Assembly: GCA_023140215.1 (NCBI GenBank)
Contig: JAGLMC010000028.1
Location: 1-53,859 of the forward strand
Length of the DNA: 53,859 nucleotides
Direction: 5' to 3'
Source: Alphaproteobacteria bacterium
GTDB lineage: Bacteria > Pseudomonadota > Alphaproteobacteria > Micavibrionales > Micavibrionaceae
The position numbers and the translations under genes were made by a program. Of the stretch, positions 18,227 to 26,610 are shown piece by piece. Under the pieces are notes generated by a model, which was given only the letters and a program-made list of their open reading frames with translations, did no database searches and was not told where the DNA came from. Numbering within the stretch: the first letter of the stretch is position 1; each line of letters begins with the position of its first letter.

Positions 18227-18472
18227 GCCTTTACAATACTTCTGGTAAAATAAAAGCAAAACAGGAATACATTATACCAATTCTCATTCATGTTAATACG
18301 AGCTAAAGAGTGCTTAAGATACAATCGTCCCCTGTATAAGTATATATTCCTATCACGTTTTATGATAAGTGTCAAGGGGTATTGTGAAAATATAATCATA
18401 TTTATCCATGTAATAAAACTGCTAGCACAAGTATTGTGTTTCGTATAATTTTTTGCATTCACTACGCCAGAT

Positions 18473-18988
18473 TTAACGTATTTGTCGTTGCTTAATAAAT
18501 GCAAGAATGCAAAACACGGATAGTCCAAGGCATAAAATTATATTATAATTTGCCATAGATAATCCCAAAATCGGATCTGCCCAAGGAATTTCATCACAAC
18601 GAGCAGTAGGAGCACTTAGAATATTCTCCAATATACTCTGTTGGTCATCTGCAAAATTTGGTGCAATACAGCCATCAACAGCGGATATCCACCATTTGCG
18701 CTCTATTCCTGTATGGTAAAATGCCATTAAAGCATTAATCAGGAAATTCGGTGCACATAGTAATATTGTTAGTTGTTGTAAAGGTGGATGTTTATGTAAG
18801 AAAAGGCCGGTTAACGTTATTACAAATGCTATTACAAACGGAATTCGCTGGTAGATACACATAATGCATGGCTCAATTTTAAAAACAGCTTCTGTGATTA
18901 GAGCTGATAAAATTGAGAATAAAGCTATTGAAGCAATAATGCTTAAAACGGCTACAGGGTCGGTAAGTATTTTTAAAATTAGTTTCAT
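18473..18988 (-). CDS. dsbB: Disulfide bond formation protein DsbB
   Basis: An inner-membrane protein that reoxidises DsbA and passes electrons to quinone. The 171-residue protein has four hydrophobic segments, near residues 10-35, 45-65, 72-92 and 145-165. The first redox pair is in EPCIMCIYQRIPF, the family motif PCxxCxxQR. The second periplasmic pair is GCIAPNF...ARCDEIPW. It starts three bases after exoD, so the two are likely co-transcribed. No dsbA is in the window. Confidence 0.9.
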   Translation of the reverse strand: MKLILKILTDPVAVLSIIASIALFSILSALITEAVFKIEPCIMCIYQRIPFVIAFVITLTGLFLHKHPPLQQLTILLCAPNFLINALMAFYHTGIERKWWISAVDGCIAPNFADDQQSILENILSAPTARCDEIPWADPILGLSMANYNIILCLGLSVFCILAFIKQRQIR

Positions 18989-18991
18989 TTT

Positions 18992-19615
18992 TTATAATAC
19001 AGATTTAATGGTTTCTTTAGCGATATCAATTCCTTCAGTACCAAGGAAAATAATAATATAAGCTAACATAACAACCCATAGTGTACCAGTTAATGCTCCA
19101 ACAATAACAGCAAGCCCATCGCGCATGATAACACCAATAGCCATCAAGGCAATTCCAAGTGATGGTATAGTGTTTGTTAGCGGGATTGGAATGCATATTG
19201 TAAGAGCCATAATAAATCCTAAAGCACCTATGGCATTTGAAAAATATCCATGTGTAATTCCACCTAATCGCGGTTTAATAATAATTTCTAAACGTTGTAT
19301 CCATGGAATCGAAGCATTTATAATGGTTTCAAGCTTCCTGCGTGTTATTGATTTCTTTCGTATAGTTTCCGGCATCCATATATTTTTACGACCAATAGCT
19401 TGCTGAGCCGTAAGAATAATTAACGGAGATGCTAAAAGTATATTAATGCCCGGAGGAACAGGTAAAGGAATAGCCATTGGAAGAGCTAAAATAAGAAGCA
19501 AGAACCCAAAGCCGCGCTCATGCAACGATTCAATAAGATCGTTAATAGACATATGTTCGCCTTGAAGGTTCTGAACTAAGTCATTAAGTACGTCTGATAT
19601 GGATCGAATTGTCAT
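18992..19615 (-). CDS. exoD: ExoD-family integral membrane protein
   Basis: ExoD proteins were named for an exopolysaccharide and alkali-sensitivity phenotype in Rhizobium; their biochemical role is unclear. The 207-residue protein has the family pattern: an N-terminal cytoplasmic helix (SISDVLNDLVQNLQGEHMSINDLIESLHERGFGF in two pieces), a Pro-rich membrane segment LILALPMAIPLPVPPGINIL, the WMPETIRKKSI turn, and three further membrane helices (FIMALTICIPIPLTNTIPS, GIALMAIGVIM, WVVMLAYIIIFLG). It is upstream of dsbB with three bases between them. Confidence 0.85.
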   Translation of the reverse strand: MTIRSISDVLNDLVQNLQGEHMSINDLIESLHERGFGFLLLILALPMAIPLPVPPGINILLASPLIILTAQQAIGRKNIWMPETIRKKSITRRKLETIINASIPWIQRLEIIIKPRLGGITHGYFSNAIGALGFIMALTICIPIPLTNTIPSLGIALMAIGVIMRDGLAVIVGALTGTLWVVMLAYIIIFLGTEGIDIAKETIKSVL

Positions 19616-19793
19616 GCTAATATTCTACTTATCAAAAAAAACAAAGTACACCTTGGAATTTATTCTTGAAATAATATAAGAGAGTCATTAAAGATTACCC
19701 TTCTGTTGTTTCGCTTAATAATTTTAAAGCAAAATTAATTAAGCACTAACTATCCGTAAGGGTAGGAAATTAACAAAGATGGAAAATTAACAT

Positions 19794-19878
19794 GCCCCTG
19801 TGGCGGAATCGGTAGACGCGCCGGATTCAAAATCCGGTTCTTTCGGGAGTGAGAGTTCGAGTCTCTCTGGGGGCACCA
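19794..19878 (+). tRNA. tRNA-Leu(CAA)
   Basis: A class II tRNA of 85 bases. Acceptor GCCCCTG pairs with TGGGGGC (wobbles at the inner end). The D-arm is GCGGAATCGGTAGACGC and the anticodon stem-loop is CCGGA-TTCAAAA-TCCGG, giving CAA. A variable arm follows, the T-loop is TTCGAGT, the discriminator is A and CCA is encoded. It ends 29 bases before the tig start codon. Confidence 0.97.
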
Positions 19879-19907
19879 ATTTATTTAGGAAAAAGAAGAG
19901 TAAAGCA

Positions 19908-21389
19908 ATGCAAGTAAAAGAAATAAAACAAGATGGTCTTAGTCACGAGATAGAAGTGACGGTGGAAGCTAAGGATATTAACAATCGTGTAGACACACGT
20001 TTGCAGGAGGTTAGCAAGACAATTAAACTTCCGGGTTTTCGTCCCGGTAAAGTCCCTATGAATATGCTAAAAAAGCGTTATGGCAAAACCATTATGGGGG
20101 AAGTTCTTGAAGCTGCTGTTAATGAAACATCTGCTAAGGCTCTGGAGGATAAAAAATTGATTCCTGCTATGCAGCCAAAGATCGAAGTTAAAGAATTTGA
20201 TGATGGTAAGGATCTTGTTTATACGATGAATGTTGAGGTTTTACCTAAGTTTGAGCTTGTTGATTTTAAAAAGGCAGAGTTGGAAAAACCTGTAGCCAAG
20301 CCGGATGACGCTTCTATTGATGAAGCTCTTGAGCGCATTGCGTCTTCGAATGAATCTACTCAGGCTGTTACCGGTAAACGTGGCGCTAAAGATGGAGATA
20401 CTGTTGTTATTGATTTTGATGGACGAACTGCGGATGATGATGTTCATCAAGATGGTATGAAGGCAGAGGGGCATCGTTTAAAGTTGGGAAGCGGTGCTTT
20501 TATTCCGGGATTTGAAGATCAGCTTAAAGGTAAGAAGGCCGGTGATGAAATAGAAGTTAAAGTAAGCTTTCCTGAGAATTATGGAGCAAAAGAACTTGCA
20601 GGGCGTGATGCTATTTTTGAAGTTAAAGTACATGAATTGCTTGAATCTGCTGAAGCTAAGATTGATGATGAGTTTGCTAAAACTTTGGGTATGGATGATG
20701 TTAAGGCTTTGCGGGAAGCTGTTTCTGAACAAATTGTTAAAGAGTTAGAGCAGCATAGCCGTATGAATGTGAAAAAAGATCTTTTAGATTATCTTGATGA
20801 TGTGCATGAGCTTGATGTGCCGCCAAGTATGCTGGAGATAGAATATAAGAACATTCTAGATCAGCTTGAACTTGAGAAACAGCGCAATCCTGAAGAAAAC
20901 AAGAAAGATGTTACCGATGCTGAAAAAGCTGAATTTAAAGATATTGCAGCGCGCCGTGTAAGGCTTGGTCTTATTTTATCTGAGATTGGTCGTCAGAACG
21001 GTATTCAAGTTTCTGATATGGATTTGCAAAAAGCTGTTATTACAGAAGCGCAGAAATATCCGGGGCAGGAAAAGGATGTTTTTGATTATTATTCAAAGAA
21101 TCAACAGGCATTGGATAGTTTGCGTGCGCCTTTGTTTGAAGAAAAAGTTGTTGATTATATTCTTGAGCTTGCACAAGTTACTGAAAAAGAAGTTAAACCT
21201 GATGAGTTGTTTGCACTTCTTGAGGAAGATGGTGAAAAGCCAAAGAAAAAAGATGGTGAAAAAGATGTTAAAAAGGCTGAGACCACAAAAAAATCTTCTG
21301 TAAGCAAAGGAGCTAAAAAGAAGTCTGTGACTAAGAAGAAAGCACCTGTTAAAAAGAAAGTTTCTACCAAGAAGAAAAAAGCTTCTTAA
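19908..21389 (+). CDS. tig: Trigger factor
   Basis: This is the ribosome-associated chaperone and peptidyl-prolyl isomerase. The start is the ATG at 19908 (MQVKEIKQDG); the longer frame from 19800 is the translated tRNA-Leu and is not protein. The N-terminal ribosome-binding domain contains LPGFRPGKVPMNMLKKRYG. The FKBP-type domain (GAKDGDTVVIDFDGR, GAFIPGFEDQLKGKKAGDE) spans about residues 145-235, and the C-terminal helical chaperone domain follows. Residues after about 440 form a Lys-rich tail (KKKAPVKKKVSTKKKK), as in some alphaproteobacterial trigger factors. Its mRNA must start inside or upstream of tRNA-Leu unless its leader is under 30 bases. Confidence 0.96.
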   Translation: MQVKEIKQDGLSHEIEVTVEAKDINNRVDTRLQEVSKTIKLPGFRPGKVPMNMLKKRYGKTIMGEVLEAAVNETSAKALEDKKLIPAMQPKIEVKEFDDGKDLVYTMNVEVLPKFELVDFKKAELEKPVAKPDDASIDEALERIASSNESTQAVTGKRGAKDGDTVVIDFDGRTADDDVHQDGMKAEGHRLKLGSGAFIPGFEDQLKGKKAGDEIEVKVSFPENYGAKELAGRDAIFEVKVHELLESAEAKIDDEFAKTLGMDDVKALREAVSEQIVKELEQHSRMNVKKDLLDYLDDVHELDVPPSMLEIEYKNILDQLELEKQRNPEENKKDVTDAEKAEFKDIAARRVRLGLILSEIGRQNGIQVSDMDLQKAVITEAQKYPGQEKDVFDYYSKNQQALDSLRAPLFEEKVVDYILELAQVTEKEVKPDELFALLEEDGEKPKKKDGEKDVKKAETTKKSSVSKGAKKKSVTKKKAPVKKKVSTKKKKAS

Positions 21390-21409
21390 TTCTATTTATT
21401 ACGGACTTG

Positions 21410-21443
21410 AACAAACTGCGTCGCAAGGGTACGGTTTGTTTTT
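21410..21443 (+). terminator. Rho-independent terminator after tig
   Basis: AACAAACTG pairs with CGGTTTGTT (one G-T) around a 13-base loop, followed by TTT, 20 bases after the tig stop. clpP is therefore probably a separate transcript. Confidence 0.75.
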
Positions 21444-21497
21444 GAGTTTAATCTTGTTATTTCTAGGCATAGCCAAGAAATATTCCGGTTATAATGA

Positions 21498-21527
21498 GAT
21501 TGTTCATATTCTCTTAAGAGGACAATC
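21498..21527 (+). promoter_or_regulatory. Inverted repeat in the clpP leader
   Basis: GATTGTTC (21498-21505) pairs with GGACAATC (21520-21527), and the interval holds the palindrome CTCTTAAGAG (21511-21520). It ends four bases before the clpP ribosome-binding site (AGAAGGAG, 21531-21538). A TATAAT sequence lies just upstream at 21490-21495, so the repeat could be an operator or an RNA leader structure. Confidence 0.45.
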
Positions 21528-21550
21528 TAAAGAAGGAGTTATAATATCAA

Positions 21551-22195
21551 ATGACTGAACGTGATCCATTAGAAGTTTATAATAATCATCTTATTCCAAC
21601 TGTTATTGAACAAACAAACCGCGGTGAGCGGGCGTTTGATATATATTCCCGTCTTTTAAAGGAACGTATTATTTTTCTAACCGGAGAAGTGAACGATCAT
21701 GTATCCAGCTTGATTTGTGCCCAGCTTTTATTTCTTGAATCAGAAAATCCTACAAAGGAAATTTCTTTTTATATTAACTCACCGGGCGGTGTGGTTACGT
21801 CTGGTTTATCTATGTACGATACTATGCAGTACATTAAACCTGAGGTTTCTACTGTATGTGTTGGACAGGCGGCATCTATGGGTTCATTGCTTTTAGCAGC
21901 CGGTGCGCCGGATAAGCGTTTTTCATTGCCGAATTCTCGTATTATGATTCACCAGCCTTCCGGCGGAGCGAGTGGTCAGGCAACAGATATTGAAATTCAG
22001 GCGCAGGAAATTCTTCGTTTACGTCATCGTTTGAATGAAATTTATGTTCATCATACAGGACAAAAGCTTGCCGTTATAGAAAAAGCTATGGATCGTGATA
22101 ATTTTATGAATGCAAAAGAAGCCAAGGCGTTTGGTTTGATTGATAAGGTTGTAGAGTCTGCGCTTGAATCTTCCGATAATAGTAAGAAAAAATAA
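21551..22195 (+). CDS. clpP: ATP-dependent Clp protease proteolytic subunit
   Basis: ClpP is the serine peptidase chamber that works with ClpX or ClpA. In this 214-residue protein the catalytic Ser109 is in [11 protein letters not shown] and His134 in [12 protein letters not shown], and the conserved SPGG oxyanion region is [16 protein letters not shown]. The mature N-terminus begins near residue 15 ([20 protein letters not shown]), suggesting a short propeptide. It lies between tig and lon. The expected partner clpX is not in the 157-base gap before lon. Confidence 0.97.
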   Translation: MTERDPLEVYNNHLIPTVIEQTNRGERAFDIYSRLLKERIIFLTGEVNDHVSSLICAQLLFLESENPTKEISFYINSPGGVVTSGLSMYDTMQYIKPEVSTVCVGQAASMGSLLLAAGAPDKRFSLPNSRIMIHQPSGGASGQATDIEIQAQEILRLRHRLNEIYVHHTGQKLAVIEKAMDRDNFMNAKEAKAFGLIDKVVESALESSDNSKKK

Positions 22196-22352
22196 AGATT
22201 TATAGGATACTATAATTCATTATTCCTGATTTGGGCGTTTTTTGTATCAAATTTGTGTGAGTTTAGTTAAATTTAATTGATACTATTTTTGAGAAGATGT
22301 TATTTATTCTCATAATTAGATAATGCATTTTTAAATATATAGGGCTTTTAAC

Positions 22353-24770
22353 ATGCTTAGTGGTGATACAAAAGGAAATTCATACGCAGTTTTACCGCTT
22401 CGGGATATTGTTGTTTTTCCGCATATGATTGTTCCATTATTTGTTGGTCGTGAAAAATCAGTTTTAGCGCTTGAACATGTTATGCGTGAAGAAAAACAAA
22501 TTTTGTTGCTGACACAAAAGTCTCCTACTGAGGATGATCCGGAGTCTAAAGATGTTTATACCGTCGGAACTGTTGGTACGATTTTACAGCTTTTAAAATT
22601 GCCTGATGGTACGGTGAAGGTTCTTGTTGAAGGCGGTGAACGTACGAAAGTCACAAAATTTTTGGATGGTAGTTCTTATTTGGAAGCTGAAGCTGTTCCG
22701 ATTTTTGATGCAGATCCTATTACTAAGGATGTTGAAGCTCTTGCACGTGCGGTGACGATGCATTTTGAGCAATACGTAAAATTAAACAAGAAGATTCCCC
22801 CTGAGGTTATAATTTCTGTTAACCAGATTGAAGATCCTATAAAAATGGCAGATACGATTGCTTCGCATTTGTCTTTGAAAATAGGACAAAAGCAGGAATT
22901 GCTAGAGATTGCGACTGTAGCTGAGCGTTTAGAACGTATTTACGGTTTTATGGAAGGAGAGATCGGTGTTCTTCAGGTTGAGAAACGTGTTCGTGGTCGT
23001 GTAAAGCGTCAGATGGAAAAGACTCAACGTGAATATTATTTGAATGAGCAAATGAAAGCGATTCAAAAAGAGCTGGGTGATGGTGAGGGAGGGCTTGATG
23101 ATGTAGGCGAGCTTGAAAAGAAAATAAAAGAAATAAAGCTTTCTAAAGAAGCTAAAGAGCGTGCGCTTACTGAAGTTAAAAAGTTACGTCAGATGAGTCC
23201 GATGTCTGCTGAGGCTACTGTGGTGCGAAATTATCTTGATTGGATTTTAAGTGTGCCGTGGAGTAATCGTTCCCGTGTTAAGAAAAACATTAAAGAAGCT
23301 AAGAAGATATTGGATAAAGATCATTATGGTCTGGAAAAAGTTAAAGAGCGTATTCTTGAATATTTAGCTGTTCAGCAACGGGTTGGAAAAGTAAAAGGCA
23401 CTATTCTTTGTCTTATTGGCCCTCCGGGTGTTGGTAAAACATCTTTAGGAAAATCAATTGCTCGCGCTACAAACAGGACTTTTGTTCGCATGTCACTAGG
23501 TGGGGTGCGTGATGAAAGTGAAATTCGAGGGCATCGCCGTACATATATAGGTGCTATGCCGGGTAAAATTTTACAAGGTATGAAAAAAGCAAAAAAAGTG
23601 AATCCGTTATTTTTGCTTGATGAGATTGATAAACTGGGTAGTGATTGGCGTGGAGATCCAAGCTCTGCTTTGCTGGAGGTTTTAGATACCGAGCAAAACA
23701 GTGCATTTCAAGATCATTATCTTGAACTGGATTATGATTTGTCTGATGTGATGTTTGTTTGCACAGCAAATTCATTATCTACTATGCCTCGTCCGTTATT
23801 GGATCGTATGGAAATTATTCGCATTTCCGGTTATACAGAGGATGAAAAACTTCAGATTGCCAAGCGATATTTGTTGAAGAAGCAAATGAAAGCTGCCGGT
23901 TTGAAAAAGAGTGAGTTTTTGATTAGTGATGCAACTATTCGTACTCTTATTCGTTATTATACGCGAGAAGCCGGTGTTCGTAATTTAGAACGTGAGTTGG
24001 CTAATCTTTGTCGTAAGGCGATTAAAGATATTCTGATGAAGGGAAAATCCAGTATTAAGATTACTCCTAAGGGTCTTGAGAAATATGCAGGCGTACGTAA
24101 ATTCCGTAATCGTGAAATTGATGACGTTAATAATGTGGGCGTGGTTAACGGTTTATCATATTCTGAGGTTGGCGGCAGTATTTTGGCTATTGAATCTGTT
24201 ACGTTTGCCGGTAAAGATGGAAAAGTTTCTATGACTGGTAATCTTAAGGATGTCATGAAAGAATCTATTACTGTTGCAGAAATGCTTGTGAAGTCCCGTG
24301 CAGGGCAATACGGAATTAAGTATGAAGAGTTGAAAAAACAACAAATACACGTTCATGTTCCTGAGGGGGCTGTGCCTAAGGATGGGCCTTCTGCCGGTGC
24401 TGCAATGGTGACATCTATTATTTCTTGTCTTACTAATACTCCTGTTCATAATGAAATTGCCATGACAGGTGAAGTTAATTTACGTGGGGATGTTATGGAA
24501 ATTGGCGGGCTTAAAGAAAAGCTTTTAGGTGCTATTCGTGGTGGTATCAAGAAAGTTCTTATTCCTCAGGATAATAAAAAAGATCTGGCTGATATTCCTT
24601 CTAATGTTATAAAAGCGCTTGAAATTATTCCGGTGAGAACAATTGATGAAGTGCTTGCACATGCTTTAATTTCTGTGCCTGAGCCTATTAAAAGTGATTC
24701 TGGTAAAGAAATAGTGCAAGTTTCGTCAGAAATTGCAAAAAATGATGGTGGTGGTGTGATTCGCCATTGA
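22353..24770 (+). CDS. lon: ATP-dependent protease Lon
   Basis: Lon degrades misfolded and regulatory proteins in the cytoplasm. The 805-residue protein has the N-terminal substrate domain (YAVLPLRDIVVFPHMIVPLFVGR), a coiled-coil region (REYYLNEQMKAIQKELGD), the AAA+ module with Walker A GPPGVGKTSLGKS and Walker B PLFLLDEIDKL, and the C-terminal peptidase with Ser680 in PKDGPSAGAAMVTS and the Lys region GGIKKVLIPQDNKKDL. Length and order match standard bacterial LonA. It is preceded by a 157-base gap containing an inverted repeat TGAGAA/TTCTCA and followed by hup. Confidence 0.97.
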   Translation: MLSGDTKGNSYAVLPLRDIVVFPHMIVPLFVGREKSVLALEHVMREEKQILLLTQKSPTEDDPESKDVYTVGTVGTILQLLKLPDGTVKVLVEGGERTKVTKFLDGSSYLEAEAVPIFDADPITKDVEALARAVTMHFEQYVKLNKKIPPEVIISVNQIEDPIKMADTIASHLSLKIGQKQELLEIATVAERLERIYGFMEGEIGVLQVEKRVRGRVKRQMEKTQREYYLNEQMKAIQKELGDGEGGLDDVGELEKKIKEIKLSKEAKERALTEVKKLRQMSPMSAEATVVRNYLDWILSVPWSNRSRVKKNIKEAKKILDKDHYGLEKVKERILEYLAVQQRVGKVKGTILCLIGPPGVGKTSLGKSIARATNRTFVRMSLGGVRDESEIRGHRRTYIGAMPGKILQGMKKAKKVNPLFLLDEIDKLGSDWRGDPSSALLEVLDTEQNSAFQDHYLELDYDLSDVMFVCTANSLSTMPRPLLDRMEIIRISGYTEDEKLQIAKRYLLKKQMKAAGLKKSEFLISDATIRTLIRYYTREAGVRNLERELANLCRKAIKDILMKGKSSIKITPKGLEKYAGVRKFRNREIDDVNNVGVVNGLSYSEVGGSILAIESVTFAGKDGKVSMTGNLKDVMKESITVAEMLVKSRAGQYGIKYEELKKQQIHVHVPEGAVPKDGPSAGAAMVTSIISCLTNTPVHNEIAMTGEVNLRGDVMEIGGLKEKLLGAIRGGIKKVLIPQDNKKDLADIPSNVIKALEIIPVRTIDEVLAHALISVPEPIKSDSGKEIVQVSSEIAKNDGGGVIRH

Positions 24771-24810
24771 CAGTTCTATAAAAAACATCTTACGGTTCTT
24801 TTTAAATGAC

Positions 24811-24849
24811 GAAAAACTATTGATAACTCTAATGTATAGAGAGTTTTTC
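24811..24849 (+). terminator. Possible terminator after lon
   Basis: GAAAAACT (24811-24818) pairs with AGTTTTTC (24842-24849) and an inner stem CTCTA/TAGAG nests inside. A T-run forms part of the 3' arm. The shape is not classical, so the assignment is tentative. Confidence 0.4.
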
Positions 24850-24857
24850 ATTGGGAT

Positions 24858-24885
24858 ATCAGTTCAAAAATGTTTTAGAACTGAT
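24858..24885 (+). promoter_or_regulatory. Inverted repeat upstream of hup
   Basis: ATCAGTTC (24858-24865) and GAACTGAT (24878-24885) are a perfect 8-bp inverted repeat with AAAA/TTTT extending it inward. It lies 37 bases before the hup ATG and could be an operator or leader hairpin. Confidence 0.35.
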
Positions 24886-24922
24886 TTATGATTAATGCCT
24901 AAAATTGAAAAGGACTTTTTTT

Positions 24923-25198
24923 ATGAATAAGCAAGATCTTGTAACAAGTGTTGCTGCGAAGGCAGATATTTCTAAATCAAAAGCTGCTGAAACTGTAGAT
25001 GCGGTTATTGATTCCATCAAAGGTAGCCTTAAAAAAGGTGATGATGTTCGTTTGGTTGGTTTTGGTACATTCTCAGTTGCTAATCGCGCTGCAACAACTG
25101 GCCGTAATCCACGTACCGGCGAGCCTATTAAAATTCCAGCATCTAAACAGCCTAAATTTAAGGCCGGTAAGGATCTGAAAGAAGCTGTTAATAAATAA
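24923..25198 (+). CDS. hup: DNA-binding protein HU
   Basis: HU is the histone-like nucleoid protein that bends DNA without sequence specificity. The start is the ATG at 24923 ([11 protein letters not shown]), eight bases after AAAAGGA; an upstream frame extension (MKRTFF) lacks a ribosome-binding site. The 91-residue protein has the dimerisation helices, the [14 protein letters not shown] strand, the DNA-binding arm signature [27 protein letters not shown] and no extension. It completes the tig-clpP-lon-hup order common in proteobacteria. Confidence 0.96.
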   Translation: MNKQDLVTSVAAKADISKSKAAETVDAVIDSIKGSLKKGDDVRLVGFGTFSVANRAATTGRNPRTGEPIKIPASKQPKFKAGKDLKEAVNK

Positions 25199-25223
25199 TT
25201 TCACTTCTTAATAATTTTTGAAT

Positions 25224-25257
25224 TTCGGCCATGCAGATTAGTGTGGCCGAAGTTTTT
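25224..25257 (+). terminator. Rho-independent terminator of hup
   Basis: TTCGGCCA pairs with TGGCCGAA, followed by a run of six Ts. It begins 26 bases after the hup stop. The strand skew changes at this point. Confidence 0.85.
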
Positions 25258-25274
25258 TGTGCGGTTGAAGATAA

Positions 25275-26459
25275 CTACCTTTCAACAATGCTTTCATCCA
25301 AAGGCTTAATAAGTTTCAAAATAAGTTTATATGTCTGAGTATTTCTAGACCATACATAAAAATCATCATCACGAGATGGAGTCAGCAAACTCACAAAATA
25401 ATAATAATCACCGGCAGAAAAACTAGCCAGCCAAACCTCATAATCAAGAACAGTATTTTTTGTATCAATCGCCTCAAAAGCCTCAATTTTAAAAGATGAA
25501 AACTGCTTATTCAAAACAAATTTTTCTTCAACATTAAGGCTATCTTGAATAACAAGACCCGCTTTTATAAAACTTTCCTTATAAGCCTGTTTTTCTACTT
25601 CTAAAGAATCAGCGACAAAAACAGAAACCAAATTCACATCAATTTTACCGTTAAGAAATTTAACACCACCACCGTACTTACTATTCGTTCTTGAAACCAC
25701 ATTTAGTATCTGCACATTCATATTATCAATTGATCTCAAAGGTGATGCACGCATCTCCCATGACGCTGGATATTGAAGCTCTGTAACATCAAGAAAATGA
25801 AAAAACTTCATCTCCTCTACAAATACCTGCTCTTTTTTCAACAAACTAAAGGAAGAAACAATATGAGCCTGACTAACTTTAGAATCATCCCACCATTCAA
25901 TAGGAAGAAAATGCTGTGCCAGAACTACACTCTTGCCACTAATATGCGCACTAGCCCGAACAACATAGCTAATACTATTATCAATCATTACAAAAAGAGC
26001 TTCTGCCTCGGTTTCATCAATCATCCTAAAGCCTTGAATCGAATATCCATTAGCAAGTAAATGTTGTAAAAACCACTGTTCAGCCGTTAGTTGATAATCA
26101 AGACCTATAACCTGAATAGTAAAGCGACTTCGATTTCCTGTAAATTTTGGCGCTCCATGAAATCTTGCAATATTACCAAAAACCTTACTACTAACAGAAA
26201 AACTACCCAAACCAGCTTCTGTTTCCTTAATCCAATCATTTGGAAGTCTTATTTTGTAAGAAAGAGATTCATCACCAAAAGGAACTTCTTTATATTCAGT
26301 AGATATCGCATTATATGCCTCATCTGACATAAGCTCTATATCCGGCATTGGAATCTTATAATCATCCAAAACCGTTTGTGCATGTGCCTCCACAGAAAAA
26401 AACATACCTACTAAAAAGCAACAAAAGACCATATTTTTCAAAAACTGTAACTTTCTCAC
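25275..26459 (-). CDS. Secreted protein of unknown function
   Basis: The 394-residue protein starts with a clear Sec signal peptide (MRKLQFLKNMVFCCFLVGMF, then SVEAHAQ with cleavage likely after AHA-Q). The mature part is mixed alpha/beta without Cys pairs, repeats or catalytic motifs I recognise. Two segments look alike in organisation: LSYKIRLPNDWIKE near residue 65 and LQYPASWEMRAS near 232, each a strand ending in a Pro-Trp turn, so the protein may contain two related periplasmic domains. It is a single gene, convergent with hup and divergent from parE. The product is probably periplasmic; the function is unknown. Confidence 0.7.
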   Translation of the reverse strand: MRKLQFLKNMVFCCFLVGMFFSVEAHAQTVLDDYKIPMPDIELMSDEAYNAISTEYKEVPFGDESLSYKIRLPNDWIKETEAGLGSFSVSSKVFGNIARFHGAPKFTGNRSRFTIQVIGLDYQLTAEQWFLQHLLANGYSIQGFRMIDETEAEALFVMIDNSISYVVRASAHISGKSVVLAQHFLPIEWWDDSKVSQAHIVSSFSLLKKEQVFVEEMKFFHFLDVTELQYPASWEMRASPLRSIDNMNVQILNVVSRTNSKYGGGVKFLNGKIDVNLVSVFVADSLEVEKQAYKESFIKAGLVIQDSLNVEEKFVLNKQFSSFKIEAFEAIDTKNTVLDYEVWLASFSAGDYYYFVSLLTPSRDDDFYVWSRNTQTYKLILKLIKPLDESIVER

Positions 26460-26610
26460 GCCTTAAGACTCCCCTTCTTATAAATACGTCACAAGTGCAA
26501 TTCTAACACAATTAATAGGAAAAGGTCTAAAGACTCTATTGATTTAAAAGCATTATAGAGCTAAAAAATCTAAAGTCTTTTGCATTAGGCAAAGCTATAT
26601 TTAAAAAATA

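Noticed and set aside
18223-18528. 101-residue minus-strand frame overlapping the dsbB end
   Set aside because: Its residue composition is unlike the real genes here and it overlaps dsbB. The region is AT-rich non-coding DNA.
19800-19907. N-terminal extension of trigger factor (MAESVDAPDSKSG...)
   Set aside because: This is the in-frame translation of the tRNA-Leu gene, a known annotation artefact. The true start is the ATG at 19908.
22272-22345. Heat-shock promoter for lon
   Set aside because: No CTTGAA-type -35 with a CCCAT-like -10 was found. Only an inverted repeat TGAGAA/TTCTCA and weak AT-rich boxes are present.
26521-26590. Nested partial repeats (TCTAAAGACT / TCTAAAGTCT and CTCTAT / ATAGAG) before parE
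   Set aside because: The arms do not form one consistent hairpin and the region is AT-rich, so chance is likely.
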